39,547 nucleotides of DNA. Origin: Acidobacteriota bacterium (GTDB taxonomy: Bacteria > Acidobacteriota > UBA6911 > RPQK01 > DATIPO01). The notes under the pieces are model-generated. The model saw nothing but the letters and a program-made list of their open reading frames with translations, was not told the origin of the DNA and did no database searches. This document shows, piece by piece, positions 31,635 through 39,547 of this stretch. The stretch lies in assembly GCA_035471785.1 (NCBI GenBank), contig DATIPQ010000044.1, positions 1-39,547 on the forward strand, written 5' to 3'. Every line of letters begins with the position of its first letter. Positions within the stretch are counted from its first letter, which is position 1. Position numbers and translations under genes: made by a program.

Positions 31635-32240
31635 ATGGCACATGAACTACCGCCACTACCATACGCTTACGACGCCCTTGAACCCCATATCGACGAAGCC
31701 ACCATGCGGCTGCATCACGACATCCACCATAAGGGCTATGTCACGGGTCTCAACAATGCCGAAGCCAAGTTGAAGGAAGCCCGCCGCAGCGGCGACTACG
31801 GGTTGGCCAAGCACTGGCAACGAGAAGTCGCCTTCCACGGATCGGGGCACTTCCTGCACAAGCTTTTCTGGCCCACCATGTCGCCCGACGGCGGCGGACG
31901 ACCGTCCGGCGACTTGGCCGCTGCCATTGAGCGCGACTTCGGCAGCTATGACGCCTTCGAGGCCCAATTCAAGGCTGTCTCGGGCGCCGTCGAGGGCAGC
32001 GGATGGGGCATCCTGGCCTACCAGACGCAAAGCGGCCAACTCACCATCCTCAGCGTCGAAAAGCACCAGAACCTCAACCAGTTCGGCTGCCTGCCGCTGC
32101 TGGTGCTCGACGTCTGGGAGCACGCCTACTATCTCAAGTACCAAAACAAGAGAGCTGCCTACGTCGATGCCTTCTTCAACGTCATCGATTGGGACTTCGT
32201 GGCCCGGCAGTACGCCAAGGCTCAAAAAGCCAGCGCTTAA
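31635..32240 (+). CDS. Iron/manganese superoxide dismutase
   Basis: The 201-aa protein matches the Fe/Mn SOD family over its full length. N-terminal metal His is in MRLHHDIHHKGYV. The second ligand lies in FHGSGHFLHKLFWPTMSP, a shortened form of the usual G-G-H-x-x-H-x-x-F-W. The third and fourth ligands are in VLDVWEHAYYLKY (Asp and His). It dismutes superoxide in the cytoplasm, as there is no signal peptide. Metal preference (Fe or Mn) cannot be decided from what I see. The gene stands alone, with a hairpin 15 nt after its stop. Confidence 0.95.
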   Translation: MAHELPPLPYAYDALEPHIDEATMRLHHDIHHKGYVTGLNNAEAKLKEARRSGDYGLAKHWQREVAFHGSGHFLHKLFWPTMSPDGGGRPSGDLAAAIERDFGSYDAFEAQFKAVSGAVEGSGWGILAYQTQSGQLTILSVEKHQNLNQFGCLPLLVLDVWEHAYYLKYQNKRAAYVDAFFNVIDWDFVARQYAKAQKASA

Positions 32241-32254
32241 CACGGATCTTTCCC

Positions 32255-32287
32255 GGACCTGCGGAGAGGACTCCTTTCCGCGGGTCC
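32255..32287 (+). terminator. Hairpin after SOD gene
   Basis: GGACCTGCGGA (32255-32265) and TCCGCGGGTCC (32277-32287) form an 11-bp stem with one G-T pair and an 11-nt loop. It is placed 15 nt after the SOD stop. There is no T-tract, so a rho-dependent or mRNA-stabilising role is as likely as intrinsic termination. Confidence 0.4.
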
Positions 32288-32327
32288 CGTTCTCGCCTGA
32301 CAACTTTCTGCTTGCCTTTCTGGCCAA

Positions 32328-32349
32328 CTATGTAGTATCTAATATATAG
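32328..32349. promoter_or_regulatory. Inverted-repeat operator, likely for PadR
   Basis: CTATGTAGTA (32328-32337) and TAATATATAG (32340-32349) form a 10-2-10 inverted repeat matching at 8 of 10 positions. It ends 7 nt before the PadR ATG and is the only AT-rich block in the area. PadR regulators usually bind such AT-rich dyads over their own promoter, so autoregulation of the padR-permease operon is likely. Confidence 0.55.
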
Positions 32350-32356
32350 ATTGATT

Positions 32357-32743
32357 ATGACCGAGCCGCCGACCACCTCTCGAGAGAAAGAATCCGTCTT
32401 GCGGCAACACCTGCCCCTCAAGGCCAACTGGTTTCATATCCTGCTCTCGCTGGCCGAGTGCCGGCGCCACGGCTATGCCGTGATGCAGGAGGTGTTGGAG
32501 AGGACCGACGGGGAGGTGCGCTTATGGCCGGCCACCCTCTACGGCTCGATGCGGCAGTTGCAGGAGGCGGGCTTGATCGAGGAGTGCGAGGATGCGGCGG
32601 CGCAGGAGAACGACGATCCGCGCCGGCGCTATTTCCGCATCAGCGCACTGGGCCGCGACCTGCTCGAGGCAGAAGCCGAACGCTTGCGTTCGCTGGCCGA
32701 GATGGTCCGCTCGCGTAACCTGGGCTCTCAGGCCCGATCATGA
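32357..32743 (+). CDS. PadR-family transcriptional regulator
   Basis: The protein has 128 aa from ATG 32357; a TTG at 32351 is an alternative. The winged helix follows the PadR pattern: LPLKANWFHILLSLAECRRHGYAVMQEVLERT, then the recognition helix and wing region LWPATLYGSMRQLQEAGLIEE, ending in DDPRRRYFRISALG. A C-terminal dimerisation helix follows. It probably represses the downstream permease, with which it overlaps (ATGA at 32740-32743). A PadR gene in front of an ADOP permease is the usual acidobacterial arrangement. A dyad sits immediately upstream. Confidence 0.9.
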   Translation: MTEPPTTSREKESVLRQHLPLKANWFHILLSLAECRRHGYAVMQEVLERTDGEVRLWPATLYGSMRQLQEAGLIEECEDAAAQENDDPRRRYFRISALGRDLLEAEAERLRSLAEMVRSRNLGSQARS

Positions 32744-35457
32744 AGAACTGGCTCCAAGTCCTCACGCTGGCGCTTTGCCGGCTGATGCTAAAAGGCTACC
32801 CCCTTTCATTTCGCCGCCAGGCGGGCCAGGAGACCCTTCGCGACTCGAAGAAGCTGCTGCAGGAACAGCGTTTCCGCGGAGGCGTGGCGGCCTTTGCCGC
32901 CTTCTGCTCGGCCTTGCTGGCCGACACATTGGCTCAATTGCTGGTTCAGCGGCGACCTCGCCGCCGCCGGGAGATCTTGATCTCCGCCCAGCCTCTCGAG
33001 CGGGGCAGGCGGACTCCGGGAGGAATCATGCAGTCCCTATGGTTTGATCTCCGCATCGCAATGCGCTCTCTGCTGCGCCGACCTGGATTCTCGCTGGTGG
33101 CGGTGCTGACGCTGGCCTTGGCTCTGGGCGCCAACACTACCCTCTTCAGCCTGGTTCACGCCGTGTTGCTCAAGCCCTTGCCCTATCCTCAACCCGAGCA
33201 GTTGGTCGCCTTATGGGATTCAGCCGAGTTCGAGGACAAGTTTCGGGTTTCTCCTTTCAATTTCGCTTTCTGGCGCGATAACGCCTCCAGTTTTCACTTT
33301 GTGGGGCTGTTCGGATCAGCCGGGCATACTCTGCAAACCGATCAGGGTCCGGTTCTCTTCTACGGCTCCCGCGTCAGCCTGGAGTTCTTTGATGTCCTGG
33401 GGGTTGAGGCGCAACGGGGACGGCTCTTTTCTCAGGACGACTTCGCCGGGCAAGGCTTGAGCGTGGTCATCAACACGGTGGCCTGGAAAGCTTACCTGGG
33501 AGACGACGAGAGGCCGGTGGGCAAAGTCATCGCCCTGGACGGCCAACCTTACGAGGTCATCGGCGTGGTTGCAGATCAGCTCTATCCTCTCAACGCCTGG
33601 GCCTCGGGACGGCTGGAGTTCGGCTCTGATCAGCCCCGCTTCTGGAGGCCGGCCGTCAACCTGAGCACCCATAATCACGCCCACGCCTACGGCGTGCTGG
33701 CCCGCCTCAAAGAGGGGGTCGATTTAGCTCAGGCGCGGGAAGAGTTGCAAGGTCTGGACGCCTCGCTGCGCCAGGAATATCCTGAAACCCACGCCACCCA
33801 CCAGACTCGGCTTGTCACCCTGACCGAGGAAGCCGTGGGGAGCATCGACCAGATTCTGTGGATGCTTTTCGGGGCGGTGGGCTGCGTGCTGCTGATCGCC
33901 TGCGTCAACGTGGCCAACCTGATTCTGGTTCGCATTCACTCCCGCCGTTCTGAAATGGCCCTTCGTCAAGCGCTGGGCGCGGGGAAGGTCGAGATGCTGC
34001 GTCAGTTTCTGGCCGAGGGCCTGCTTCTGGGAGCGGCGGGAGCTGTAGTGGGCACTTTGGCGGCCGTTTGGGCAATCGGCCTGCTGCCTTCTTTGGCCCC
34101 CGCCGAGGTTCCCCGTTTGCAGGAGGCCGCCCTCAATCTGCCCACCTTGGCGCTGACCTTGGGGCTGTGCCTGATCACGGCGGCGGTTTTCGCCTGCATT
34201 CCACTGTGGAGAAGCCGGCGTGCCTATCCCGCCGATACCCTTCGTCCGGGAGGACGTTCCACCGAATCGGCTTCCGGGCATCGGCTGCGCGGATTGCTGG
34301 TGGCCGCTGAAACCGCCCTGGCCGTAATGCTGGTGATCGGAGCCGGCCTCTTCCTGCGCAGCCTCCAGCAATTGCGCTCGGTGGACCCGGGGTTCAAGGC
34401 GGGAGAGGTTTTGGTGGTGGAGATGCATCACAGTCCGCACCAGTTCGACACTCCCCAGTCCCTGCGCGGTTTCTACAGCCAGTTGTTGGAGGAAGTCAGA
34501 GCCCTGCCCGCTGTCGACTCGGCGGCGGCCTCTTACGACCATCCGATGGAATCGAATTGGTTCCAGGGCTTCGGACTCAAAGGCTATCCCGACCTGCCTT
34601 CCGGCGAATCCCGGACCGCGCTTTATCGCACCGTCACCAGGCAGTTCTTTCACACCATGGGCGTGCCCCTCATCGAAGGACGGCTCTTCGACGGCAGCGA
34701 GGGACCCGAGAGCGCCAACACGGTGATCGTCAACCGGGCCTTCGCCCGGCGATGGTTCGGCGAAGACAGTCCTCTGGGCAAGACTCTCGTGCTTTACACC
34801 ATGGAAGGGCGGGGAGAGTTTGAAGTGATCGGAGTGGTGGGCGACGTCCGCTTCTCAGGGCCCCGCCAGCCTTCTGAACCGGCTTATTATCTCTCCTTCC
34901 AGCAGACGCCCCAGCACAAGATGAACCTGCTGGTACGCACCCAGGGGCCGGCCCGCAGGCTTTTGCCCCAGGTACGGGCCAAGATCGAAAGTCTGCAACC
35001 CGCTCAGGCTATAGCCACCGCCTCGACCATCGAGGAAATACTCTCTGCCTCGGTGGCCGATTCGCATTTCAGCACCTTGGTGTTGGGCTTTTTCGCGCTC
35101 TCCGCACTCGGTTTGGCTTTAGTCGGGTTGTGGGGCGTGTGCTCCGACCTGGTCAACGCTCGGCAGAGAGAAATCGGCTTGCGCATGGCCCTTGGCGCCG
35201 AGCGCTGGAACGTCTTCCGCCACATGACGCGGCGCGGCATGGCGCCTGCCGCCGCCGGTGCCTTAATCGGCCTTGCCGGAGCCGCCGCTCTTTCCCGCTG
35301 GATCGGCGAAATGCTCTTTCAGATCAGTCCGCTCGATGGCCGCACCTATTTGCTGGTCCCCCTGCTGTTGCTGTCGGCCGCCTTCCTGGCCGCAGCCTTG
35401 CCGGCACTCAGGGCCTCCCGCACCGATCCGCTTCAGGTGCTGCGCCGGCAACAATAG
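32740..35457 (+). CDS. ADOP-family (FtsX/MacB-like) permease
   Basis: The 905-aa protein begins with a permease-prefix segment (YPLSFRRQAGQETLRDSKKL, about 20-40) and a possible helix (49-68). Then follow two repeats of MacB-like periplasmic core plus FtsX membrane domains. The first membrane helix is in RRPGFSLVAVLTLALALGANT (about 114-134). Two FtsX domains lie near 380-500 and 775-900, each with the VGLWGV/ACVNVANLIL helices and the RQREIGLRMALGA or RRSEMALRQALGA loop that contacts an ATPase. No ATPase gene is adjacent, hence the name acidobacterial duplicated orphan permease. It may export or act in mechanotransmission like MacB. Its substrate is unknown. Confidence 0.9.
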   Translation: MKNWLQVLTLALCRLMLKGYPLSFRRQAGQETLRDSKKLLQEQRFRGGVAAFAAFCSALLADTLAQLLVQRRPRRRREILISAQPLERGRRTPGGIMQSLWFDLRIAMRSLLRRPGFSLVAVLTLALALGANTTLFSLVHAVLLKPLPYPQPEQLVALWDSAEFEDKFRVSPFNFAFWRDNASSFHFVGLFGSAGHTLQTDQGPVLFYGSRVSLEFFDVLGVEAQRGRLFSQDDFAGQGLSVVINTVAWKAYLGDDERPVGKVIALDGQPYEVIGVVADQLYPLNAWASGRLEFGSDQPRFWRPAVNLSTHNHAHAYGVLARLKEGVDLAQAREELQGLDASLRQEYPETHATHQTRLVTLTEEAVGSIDQILWMLFGAVGCVLLIACVNVANLILVRIHSRRSEMALRQALGAGKVEMLRQFLAEGLLLGAAGAVVGTLAAVWAIGLLPSLAPAEVPRLQEAALNLPTLALTLGLCLITAAVFACIPLWRSRRAYPADTLRPGGRSTESASGHRLRGLLVAAETALAVMLVIGAGLFLRSLQQLRSVDPGFKAGEVLVVEMHHSPHQFDTPQSLRGFYSQLLEEVRALPAVDSAAASYDHPMESNWFQGFGLKGYPDLPSGESRTALYRTVTRQFFHTMGVPLIEGRLFDGSEGPESANTVIVNRAFARRWFGEDSPLGKTLVLYTMEGRGEFEVIGVVGDVRFSGPRQPSEPAYYLSFQQTPQHKMNLLVRTQGPARRLLPQVRAKIESLQPAQAIATASTIEEILSASVADSHFSTLVLGFFALSALGLALVGLWGVCSDLVNARQREIGLRMALGAERWNVFRHMTRRGMAPAAAGALIGLAGAAALSRWIGEMLFQISPLDGRTYLLVPLLLLSAAFLAAALPALRASRTDPLQVLRRQQ

Positions 35458-35633
35458 CGCCATCTCAAGCTCCTTCGGGACGGACGCTTGGCCGTGACTT
35501 CCTCAAACAACTCTCTTAGGAATTCAAATCCTGCCTAAGGATGTCCGATAAGAGTCATAGAGGGAAGAGACAGGGCACCGCACCGTCGAGCGGTGAGGCT
35601 GAGCAAACGTCTTAAATAGGAAGGAAGCTAAGA

Positions 35634-36311
35634 ATGAGATCGAAGAAGCTCGTCAATCGTTACGTAGGGGAGTGTTTGCGGCGAATCCGCATCGCCAAGT
35701 CCATCAAGGTGCAAGAGGTGGCGCGGCGTGCAGGACTTCCCGCAAGCTCCTATTCGTGCCTGGAAGGCGGATGGTACAACATCAACCTCGATAACCTGTT
35801 TCGAATCCTCCAGGTGTTGGGCGCCGACGTCACCGAGGTTTGGCCGCGGGGAAATATTTCGGCCAACGGACTCGTCGATGACGAGGCTGTAGCCAGCCTG
35901 CTCGAGGAAGCCCGCGCCAACCAACCCAAGGAAGTCAGCGTCGACAACGTACTCGATGCCATTTCGGAGATCTACGGCGTTACCAGGGACGCGCTTTCCT
36001 CTGGCTCGCGCAAGCGCAAGCTCTCGGAAGCCCGCACGGTAGCCGCTGTGCTGGTCAAGGAGATTCCGCAGCTTACTCTGACCGAATTGGCCGAGGCGCT
36101 CAACGTGCACATTTCTTCCCTGAGCCATTGCACCAAGCGCCTGCGGGCACGGGCCGACCAGGACGACCGCGTACTGCGCAGGGCCGAAGAAGTGCGTCAG
36201 AAGCTGTGGGAAAAGTTCGAAGCCAAGAAGAAATCAGAAGCCCAAAAAAGTTCAGGCGAAGAGGACGGCGAGAACAGCGGTGGCCCCCGCCTGGCCCTGG
36301 CCGCCATGTAA
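35634..36311 (+). CDS. XRE helix-turn-helix protein with DnaA domain IV-like module
   Basis: The 225-aa protein has two DNA-binding modules. Residues 8-66 form an XRE/Cro-type HTH (GECLRRIRIAKSIKVQEVARRAGLPASSYSCLE...). Residues 101-192 follow the DnaA C-terminal domain pattern: VDNVLDAISEIYGVTRDAL, a basic loop SRKRKLSEART, then VAAVLVKEIPQLTLTELAEAL and a recognition helix. In DnaA the signature continues R-D-H-S/T-T-V-x-H, which here is VHISSLSHCTKRL, so the DnaA-box contacts are altered. The C-terminus (193-225) is basic then acidic and disordered. It has no AAA domain and cannot initiate replication as DnaA does. A regulator using a DnaA-type fold as second reader is inferred. The gene is monocistronic with a clear terminator. 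Confidence 0.8.
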   Translation: MRSKKLVNRYVGECLRRIRIAKSIKVQEVARRAGLPASSYSCLEGGWYNINLDNLFRILQVLGADVTEVWPRGNISANGLVDDEAVASLLEEARANQPKEVSVDNVLDAISEIYGVTRDALSSGSRKRKLSEARTVAAVLVKEIPQLTLTELAEALNVHISSLSHCTKRLRARADQDDRVLRRAEEVRQKLWEKFEAKKKSEAQKSSGEEDGENSGGPRLALAAM

Positions 36312-36334
36312 GGTTGCGGCCGATCACTCCTCCG

Positions 36335-36365
36335 GGCCGCGGCAACCGCCGCGGCCTTTCTTTTT
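36335..36365 (+). terminator. Rho-independent terminator
   Basis: GGCCGCGGC (36335-36343) and GCCGCGGCC (36348-36356) form a perfect 9-bp stem with an AACC loop, followed directly by TTTCTTTTT. It ends the HTH/DnaA-like gene 24 nt after its stop codon and lies before the convergent pdxH end. Confidence 0.85.
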
Positions 36366-36383
36366 CCAGCCGCCAGGATGTGC

Positions 36384-37019
36384 CTAGGGCGCCAGCCGGC
36401 TGCGTCTCCAACCCTCGTCAACACGTTGAAAGAGGATGCGGTCGTGAAGCCGCCCCGGACGGCCCTGCCAGAACTCAATATGCTGGGGATGCACCCGGTA
36501 TCCGCCCCAGGACGGCGGGCGCTCAACCTCCCCGCCTTGCAGACGCTTCTCCAGCTCCTCCATTCGCTTCTCCAGTTGGCGCCGGTCCGGGATCTCGCGG
36601 CTTTGAGGAGAAACCGCCGCGGCCAGGCGGCTGAGCCGGGGGCGGCTCTGGAAATAGCGCTCCGACTCCGGTTCCGCCAGTTTGCTGACACCGCCCTCGA
36701 TGCGGACCTGACGTTCCAGCGGACTCCAATGGAAATTGAGCGCCGCCTGCGGATTCTCCTCCAGCTCTCTACCCTTGCGGCTCTCGTAGTTGGAAAAGAA
36801 GATGAAGCCGTCCTGGCCGAAGCCCTTGAGCAGCACCACGCGCAGGGAAGGACGTCCGCCCTGGTCTGCGGTGGCCAGGGTCATGGCATTGCAGTCCTCT
36901 CCCATGACGCTTCGGGCTTCTTCGAACCACCTGCCGAACAAGAGCAATGGATCGTGGCCGGCTTCCGCCTCGCTCAGCCCCCCGGAACGGTATTCACGAC
37001 GGATGTCGGAAATCTTCAT
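36384..37019 (-). CDS. pdxH: Pyridoxamine/pyridoxine 5'-phosphate oxidase
   Basis: The 211-aa protein, from ATG 37019 with GAGGG close upstream (an ATG at 37028 is the alternative), matches PdxH throughout. FMN- and substrate-binding segments are visible: RPSLRVVLLKGFGQDGFIFF, NYESRKGRELEENPQAALNF and LERQVRIEGGV, with SRYFQ-like QSRPRLSRLAA after. The C-terminal EFWQGRPGRLHDRILF and the closing RLAP also match. It makes pyridoxal 5'-phosphate in the cytoplasm using FMN and oxygen. It is divergent from the tricorn gene, with 56 nt between the starts, and has no operon partner. Confidence 0.95.
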   Translation of the reverse strand: MKISDIRREYRSGGLSEAEAGHDPLLLFGRWFEEARSVMGEDCNAMTLATADQGGRPSLRVVLLKGFGQDGFIFFSNYESRKGRELEENPQAALNFHWSPLERQVRIEGGVSKLAEPESERYFQSRPRLSRLAAAVSPQSREIPDRRQLEKRMEELEKRLQGGEVERPPSWGGYRVHPQHIEFWQGRPGRLHDRILFQRVDEGWRRSRLAP

Positions 37020-37075
37020 GGCCCTCATTCTGCCAAAAACTTGCCCGCGATGATTGCAGGGGGCATGATCATGGC

Positions 37076-39547
37076 ATGAGAAGGATGTCTATCGTGCCCC
37101 TGTTGTGCTTCCTGACGGTTTGGCTGGCCGCCCAGCCTCAAGGATACTACCGCCATCCGGCCCTTACCGGCGACACCCTGATCTTCACGGCCGAAGGCGA
37201 TCTATGGACAGTGGACGCCCAGGGCGGCACGGCCCGCCGGCTGACCACCCACCATGGCGAGGAATCTCATGCCCGCGTCTCGCCAGACGGGGCCACCTTG
37301 GCGTTCACGGCCGAATACGAAGGTCCCGCCGAGGTCTACACCATGCCCTTGGCGGGAGGTCTTCCCTCGCGCCGCAGTTGGGAAGAGTCGGATTCGCTGG
37401 CCATCGGATTCTCTCCCGCCGGCGAACTGCTTTACGCCACCCGCGAGTACGCCACTTTGCCCGACTATCAACTGGTGGCCATCGACCTCGGCCAGGGGAC
37501 CCGGCGGCGCATCCCTCTCACCCCCGCCGGGGACGGAAGCTACGCCGAGGACGGCACGCTCTTCTTCGTGCGTCCCGACGATCACCGCAACGACACCAAG
37601 CGCTACAAGGGCGGCACCGCCCGCAAGATCTGGCGCTTCGCGCCGGGAGACAGCGAAGCCGTCAACCTGACCCCCGACTATGACGGCGAGAGCCATTCGC
37701 CGCGCTGGTGGGAGGGACGCGTCTACTTCATGACCGACCGCGACGGCACCATGAACCTGTGGTCGATGAACGCCCAGGGAGACGACCTTCAGCAGCACAC
37801 CCGTCACCAGGGCTGGGACGCCAAGGCGCCATCCCCCGCCTCTCGCGGACGCATTGCCTACCAGGTGGGAGCCGACTTGTGGATCTACGACACCGCAAGC
37901 GGTCGCAACCGCAAAGTCGACATCCGCCTGGCCTCGGACTTCGAGCAACTGCGCGAGAAGTGGATCTACGAGCCCCTCGACTACCTGACGGCGGTCGATC
38001 TGCATCCCCGGGGCGAGAGCCTCCTGCTCACCTCGCGGGGACGCGTATTCGTGGCCCCGGCCCGCCAAGGACGCCTGGTGCGGGCCACGGGAACCCCCGG
38101 CGTGCGCTACCGCGACGCCGCCTTCATGCCCGACGGCGAGACCCTCCTGGCCTTGTCGGATGAGAGCGGCGAATTCGAGTTCCATACCCTGCCCGCCAAC
38201 GGCGTGGGCGAGGACCGGGCCCTCACCGACAACGGAGCCATCCTGCGCTACCAGGGATATCCTTCGCCCGACGGAAAATGGGTGGTCTTCCGCGACGAGG
38301 CCGAAGATCTCTGGCTGCTTGAGGTGGAAACAGGCAACCAGAAGCGCCTTTCCAGCAACCGCGAAGGCGGTTTGGGAGACCTGGCTTGGTCGTCCGACAG
38401 CCGTTGGCTGGTCTTCAGCCAGAACGCCTTCAACACCTTCAGGCAACTGCACCTTTACAACCTCGAAGACGAGTCTCTCACGACGCTGACCAGCGACCGC
38501 ACCAACAGCTTCAATCCGGTGTTCAGCCGCGACGGCCGATTCCTCTCCTTCTTCTCGGACCGCAACCTCAGGTCCCTTGTGGGCTCCCCCTGGGGGACGC
38601 GCCAGCCCGACCCTTACTTCGACAGAACCGACATGCTTTATGAAGTGGCCCTGCGCGAAGGCGAGCGCTCGCCTTTCCGTCCTCTGGACGAACTGATGGC
38701 TGAGGCCATGCAGGAAGAGGGTGAAGAGGACGCGTCAGAGGCCGGAAATGAGGAAGGCGAAACGGCCGGACCGTCGGCGCAGATCGACCTGGAGGGATTG
38801 CAGGACCGGCTCTACGAAGTCCCCCTGCCGCCGGGCAACTACGGTGGACTGAGCGCCGGCAAGGACGCCCTTTTTTTCCTGTCCAGAGAAAGCGGCCCGG
38901 GCCCCGACACTCACCTCATGGCCTTGCCTTTCGGTCCTGACGCCGAACCGGAAACGGTGGTGGAGGACGTCGACGGCTTCCAGCTTTCGCTGGACGGCAA
39001 GAAGATGATGGTGCGCAAGGGCTCCAGTTTCTACGTCCTCGATGCCCGTGCCGGCAAGGCCGACCTCGATGAGGCCCGCGTCGACTTGAGCGAGTGGAAG
39101 TTTTCAATCGACGTCAAAGAGGACTTCCGCCAGATGTTCATTGACGCCTGGCGCATGGAGCGCGACTTTTTCTACGATCCGGGGATGCACGGCGTCGACT
39201 GGGAAGCCATGCGCGACAAGTACCTGCCGCTGGTGGACCGCGTCACTACCCGCCGCGAACTCAGCGACCTGATCGGCTACCTGGTGAGCGAACTTTCGGC
39301 CCTGCACGTGAGCCTGCGGGGCGGCGACCTGCGCCAAGGCCAGGATCAGATCAGGTTGGCCAAACTGGGAGCGCGGCTGCAGCGCGACGAGCAGGCCGGG
39401 GGCTACCGCATCGAATACATCTACCGCTCCGAACCCGACTATCCTTCCGAACGCTCGCCGCTGGCCGATCCGGCCCTTCAGCTTGAGGCCGGAGACCTTA
39501 TTGAAGCCGTCAACGGCACCGGCGTCCTGTCGGTGCCCAGCATCTAT
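37076..39547 (+). CDS. Tricorn-type protease, C-terminus outside window
   Basis: The frame is open for 824 codons to the window end, so the peptidase core is incomplete. It begins with a signal peptide (about 1-20, ending LAA before QPQGYY). It continues with a WD-like six-bladed beta-propeller (LWTVDAQGGTARRLTTHHGE, then SPDGATLAF and similar blades to about 300). A second propeller, an acidic insertion (about 545-570) and the C1 helical segment DVKEDFRQMFIDAWRMERDFFY follow. A catalytic His is in SALHVSLRGGD. In Thermoplasma tricorn the residue before it is Ser; here it is Leu. The last stretch is a PDZ-like region. The enzyme is a large periplasmic or secreted serine peptidase acting on peptides. 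The fatal nucleophile region is not in view. Confidence 0.92.
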   Translation, partial: MRRMSIVPLLCFLTVWLAAQPQGYYRHPALTGDTLIFTAEGDLWTVDAQGGTARRLTTHHGEESHARVSPDGATLAFTAEYEGPAEVYTMPLAGGLPSRRSWEESDSLAIGFSPAGELLYATREYATLPDYQLVAIDLGQGTRRRIPLTPAGDGSYAEDGTLFFVRPDDHRNDTKRYKGGTARKIWRFAPGDSEAVNLTPDYDGESHSPRWWEGRVYFMTDRDGTMNLWSMNAQGDDLQQHTRHQGWDAKAPSPASRGRIAYQVGADLWIYDTASGRNRKVDIRLASDFEQLREKWIYEPLDYLTAVDLHPRGESLLLTSRGRVFVAPARQGRLVRATGTPGVRYRDAAFMPDGETLLALSDESGEFEFHTLPANGVGEDRALTDNGAILRYQGYPSPDGKWVVFRDEAEDLWLLEVETGNQKRLSSNREGGLGDLAWSSDSRWLVFSQNAFNTFRQLHLYNLEDESLTTLTSDRTNSFNPVFSRDGRFLSFFSDRNLRSLVGSPWGTRQPDPYFDRTDMLYEVALREGERSPFRPLDELMAEAMQEEGEEDASEAGNEEGETAGPSAQIDLEGLQDRLYEVPLPPGNYGGLSAGKDALFFLSRESGPGPDTHLMALPFGPDAEPETVVEDVDGFQLSLDGKKMMVRKGSSFYVLDARAGKADLDEARVDLSEWKFSIDVKEDFRQMFIDAWRMERDFFYDPGMHGVDWEAMRDKYLPLVDRVTTRRELSDLIGYLVSELSALHVSLRGGDLRQGQDQIRLAKLGARLQRDEQAGGYRIEYIYRSEPDYPSERSPLADPALQLEAGDLIEAVNGTGVLSVPSIY

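Noticed and set aside
1-39547. CRISPR arrays, rRNA genes or complete tRNA genes
   Set aside because: No regularly spaced repeats were seen. The two tRNA-like stretches lack their 5' halves, and no rRNA signature sequence was noticed.

Overview
The window is a high-GC bacterial chromosome segment, most likely from an Acidobacteriota member. The best taxonomic clue is a PadR-type regulator coupled to an orphan FtsX/MacB-like permease of the ADOP type (32357-35457), an arrangement described mainly from acidobacteria. A complete type II secretion cluster and a tricorn-type protease fit a Gram-negative host. No complete tRNA or rRNA gene is present. The taxonomic call is inference.

Layout. (1) 1-1728 looks like the end of a tRNA-targeted integration region. 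Two identical 39-bp copies of a tRNA-Thr 3' end flank a 1.4-kb unit with one AT-richer cargo gene, whose product faintly resembles actinoporin pore-forming toxins. A small zinc-ribbon gene lies to the left. (2) 1792-5313 holds small accessory genes: a TonB-C-like exported protein, a DinB-family protein, a WG-repeat lipoprotein, a GNAT acetyltransferase and a DUF6958-like protein. (3) 5452-9803 is a three-gene minus-strand operon: a membrane phosphodiesterase, an SDR-type epimerase/reductase, and a fusion of a dolichol/phytol kinase-like domain with a DUF92 domain. (4) 9928-10815 is a membrane-anchored M23 peptidase.

(5) 10910-15621 is the most intriguing part. A minus-strand operon encodes a stand-alone membrane-anchored C39 (bacteriocin-processing type) peptidase, two short Ala/Gly-rich peptides with Sec signal peptides and a shared Cys-x-Phe-Ala motif, an ABC-2-like permease, an ABC ATPase and a YIP1-type membrane protein. 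It looks like an uncharacterised secreted-peptide (bacteriocin-like) maturation and export locus. Both peptide genes are preceded by stem-loops. An ECF sigma factor and its zinc anti-sigma factor are divergent from it (16059-17185), followed by a secreted protein of unknown function.

(6) 17825-29819 is the type II secretion operon gspEFGHIJKLMCD, followed by a convergent AAA+ ATPase. (7) 31635-36311 holds superoxide dismutase, the PadR-ADOP pair with an inverted-repeat operator, and an unusual XRE helix-turn-helix protein fused to a DnaA domain IV-like module. (8) 36384-39547 holds pdxH and, divergently, the start of a large tricorn-type protease that runs off the window.

Other signals: an 86-bp dispersed repeat occurs twice and supplies the TAG stop codon of the adjacent gene both times. 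Two genes have a TATAAT box exactly 9 nt before their ATG, which suggests near-leaderless transcripts.
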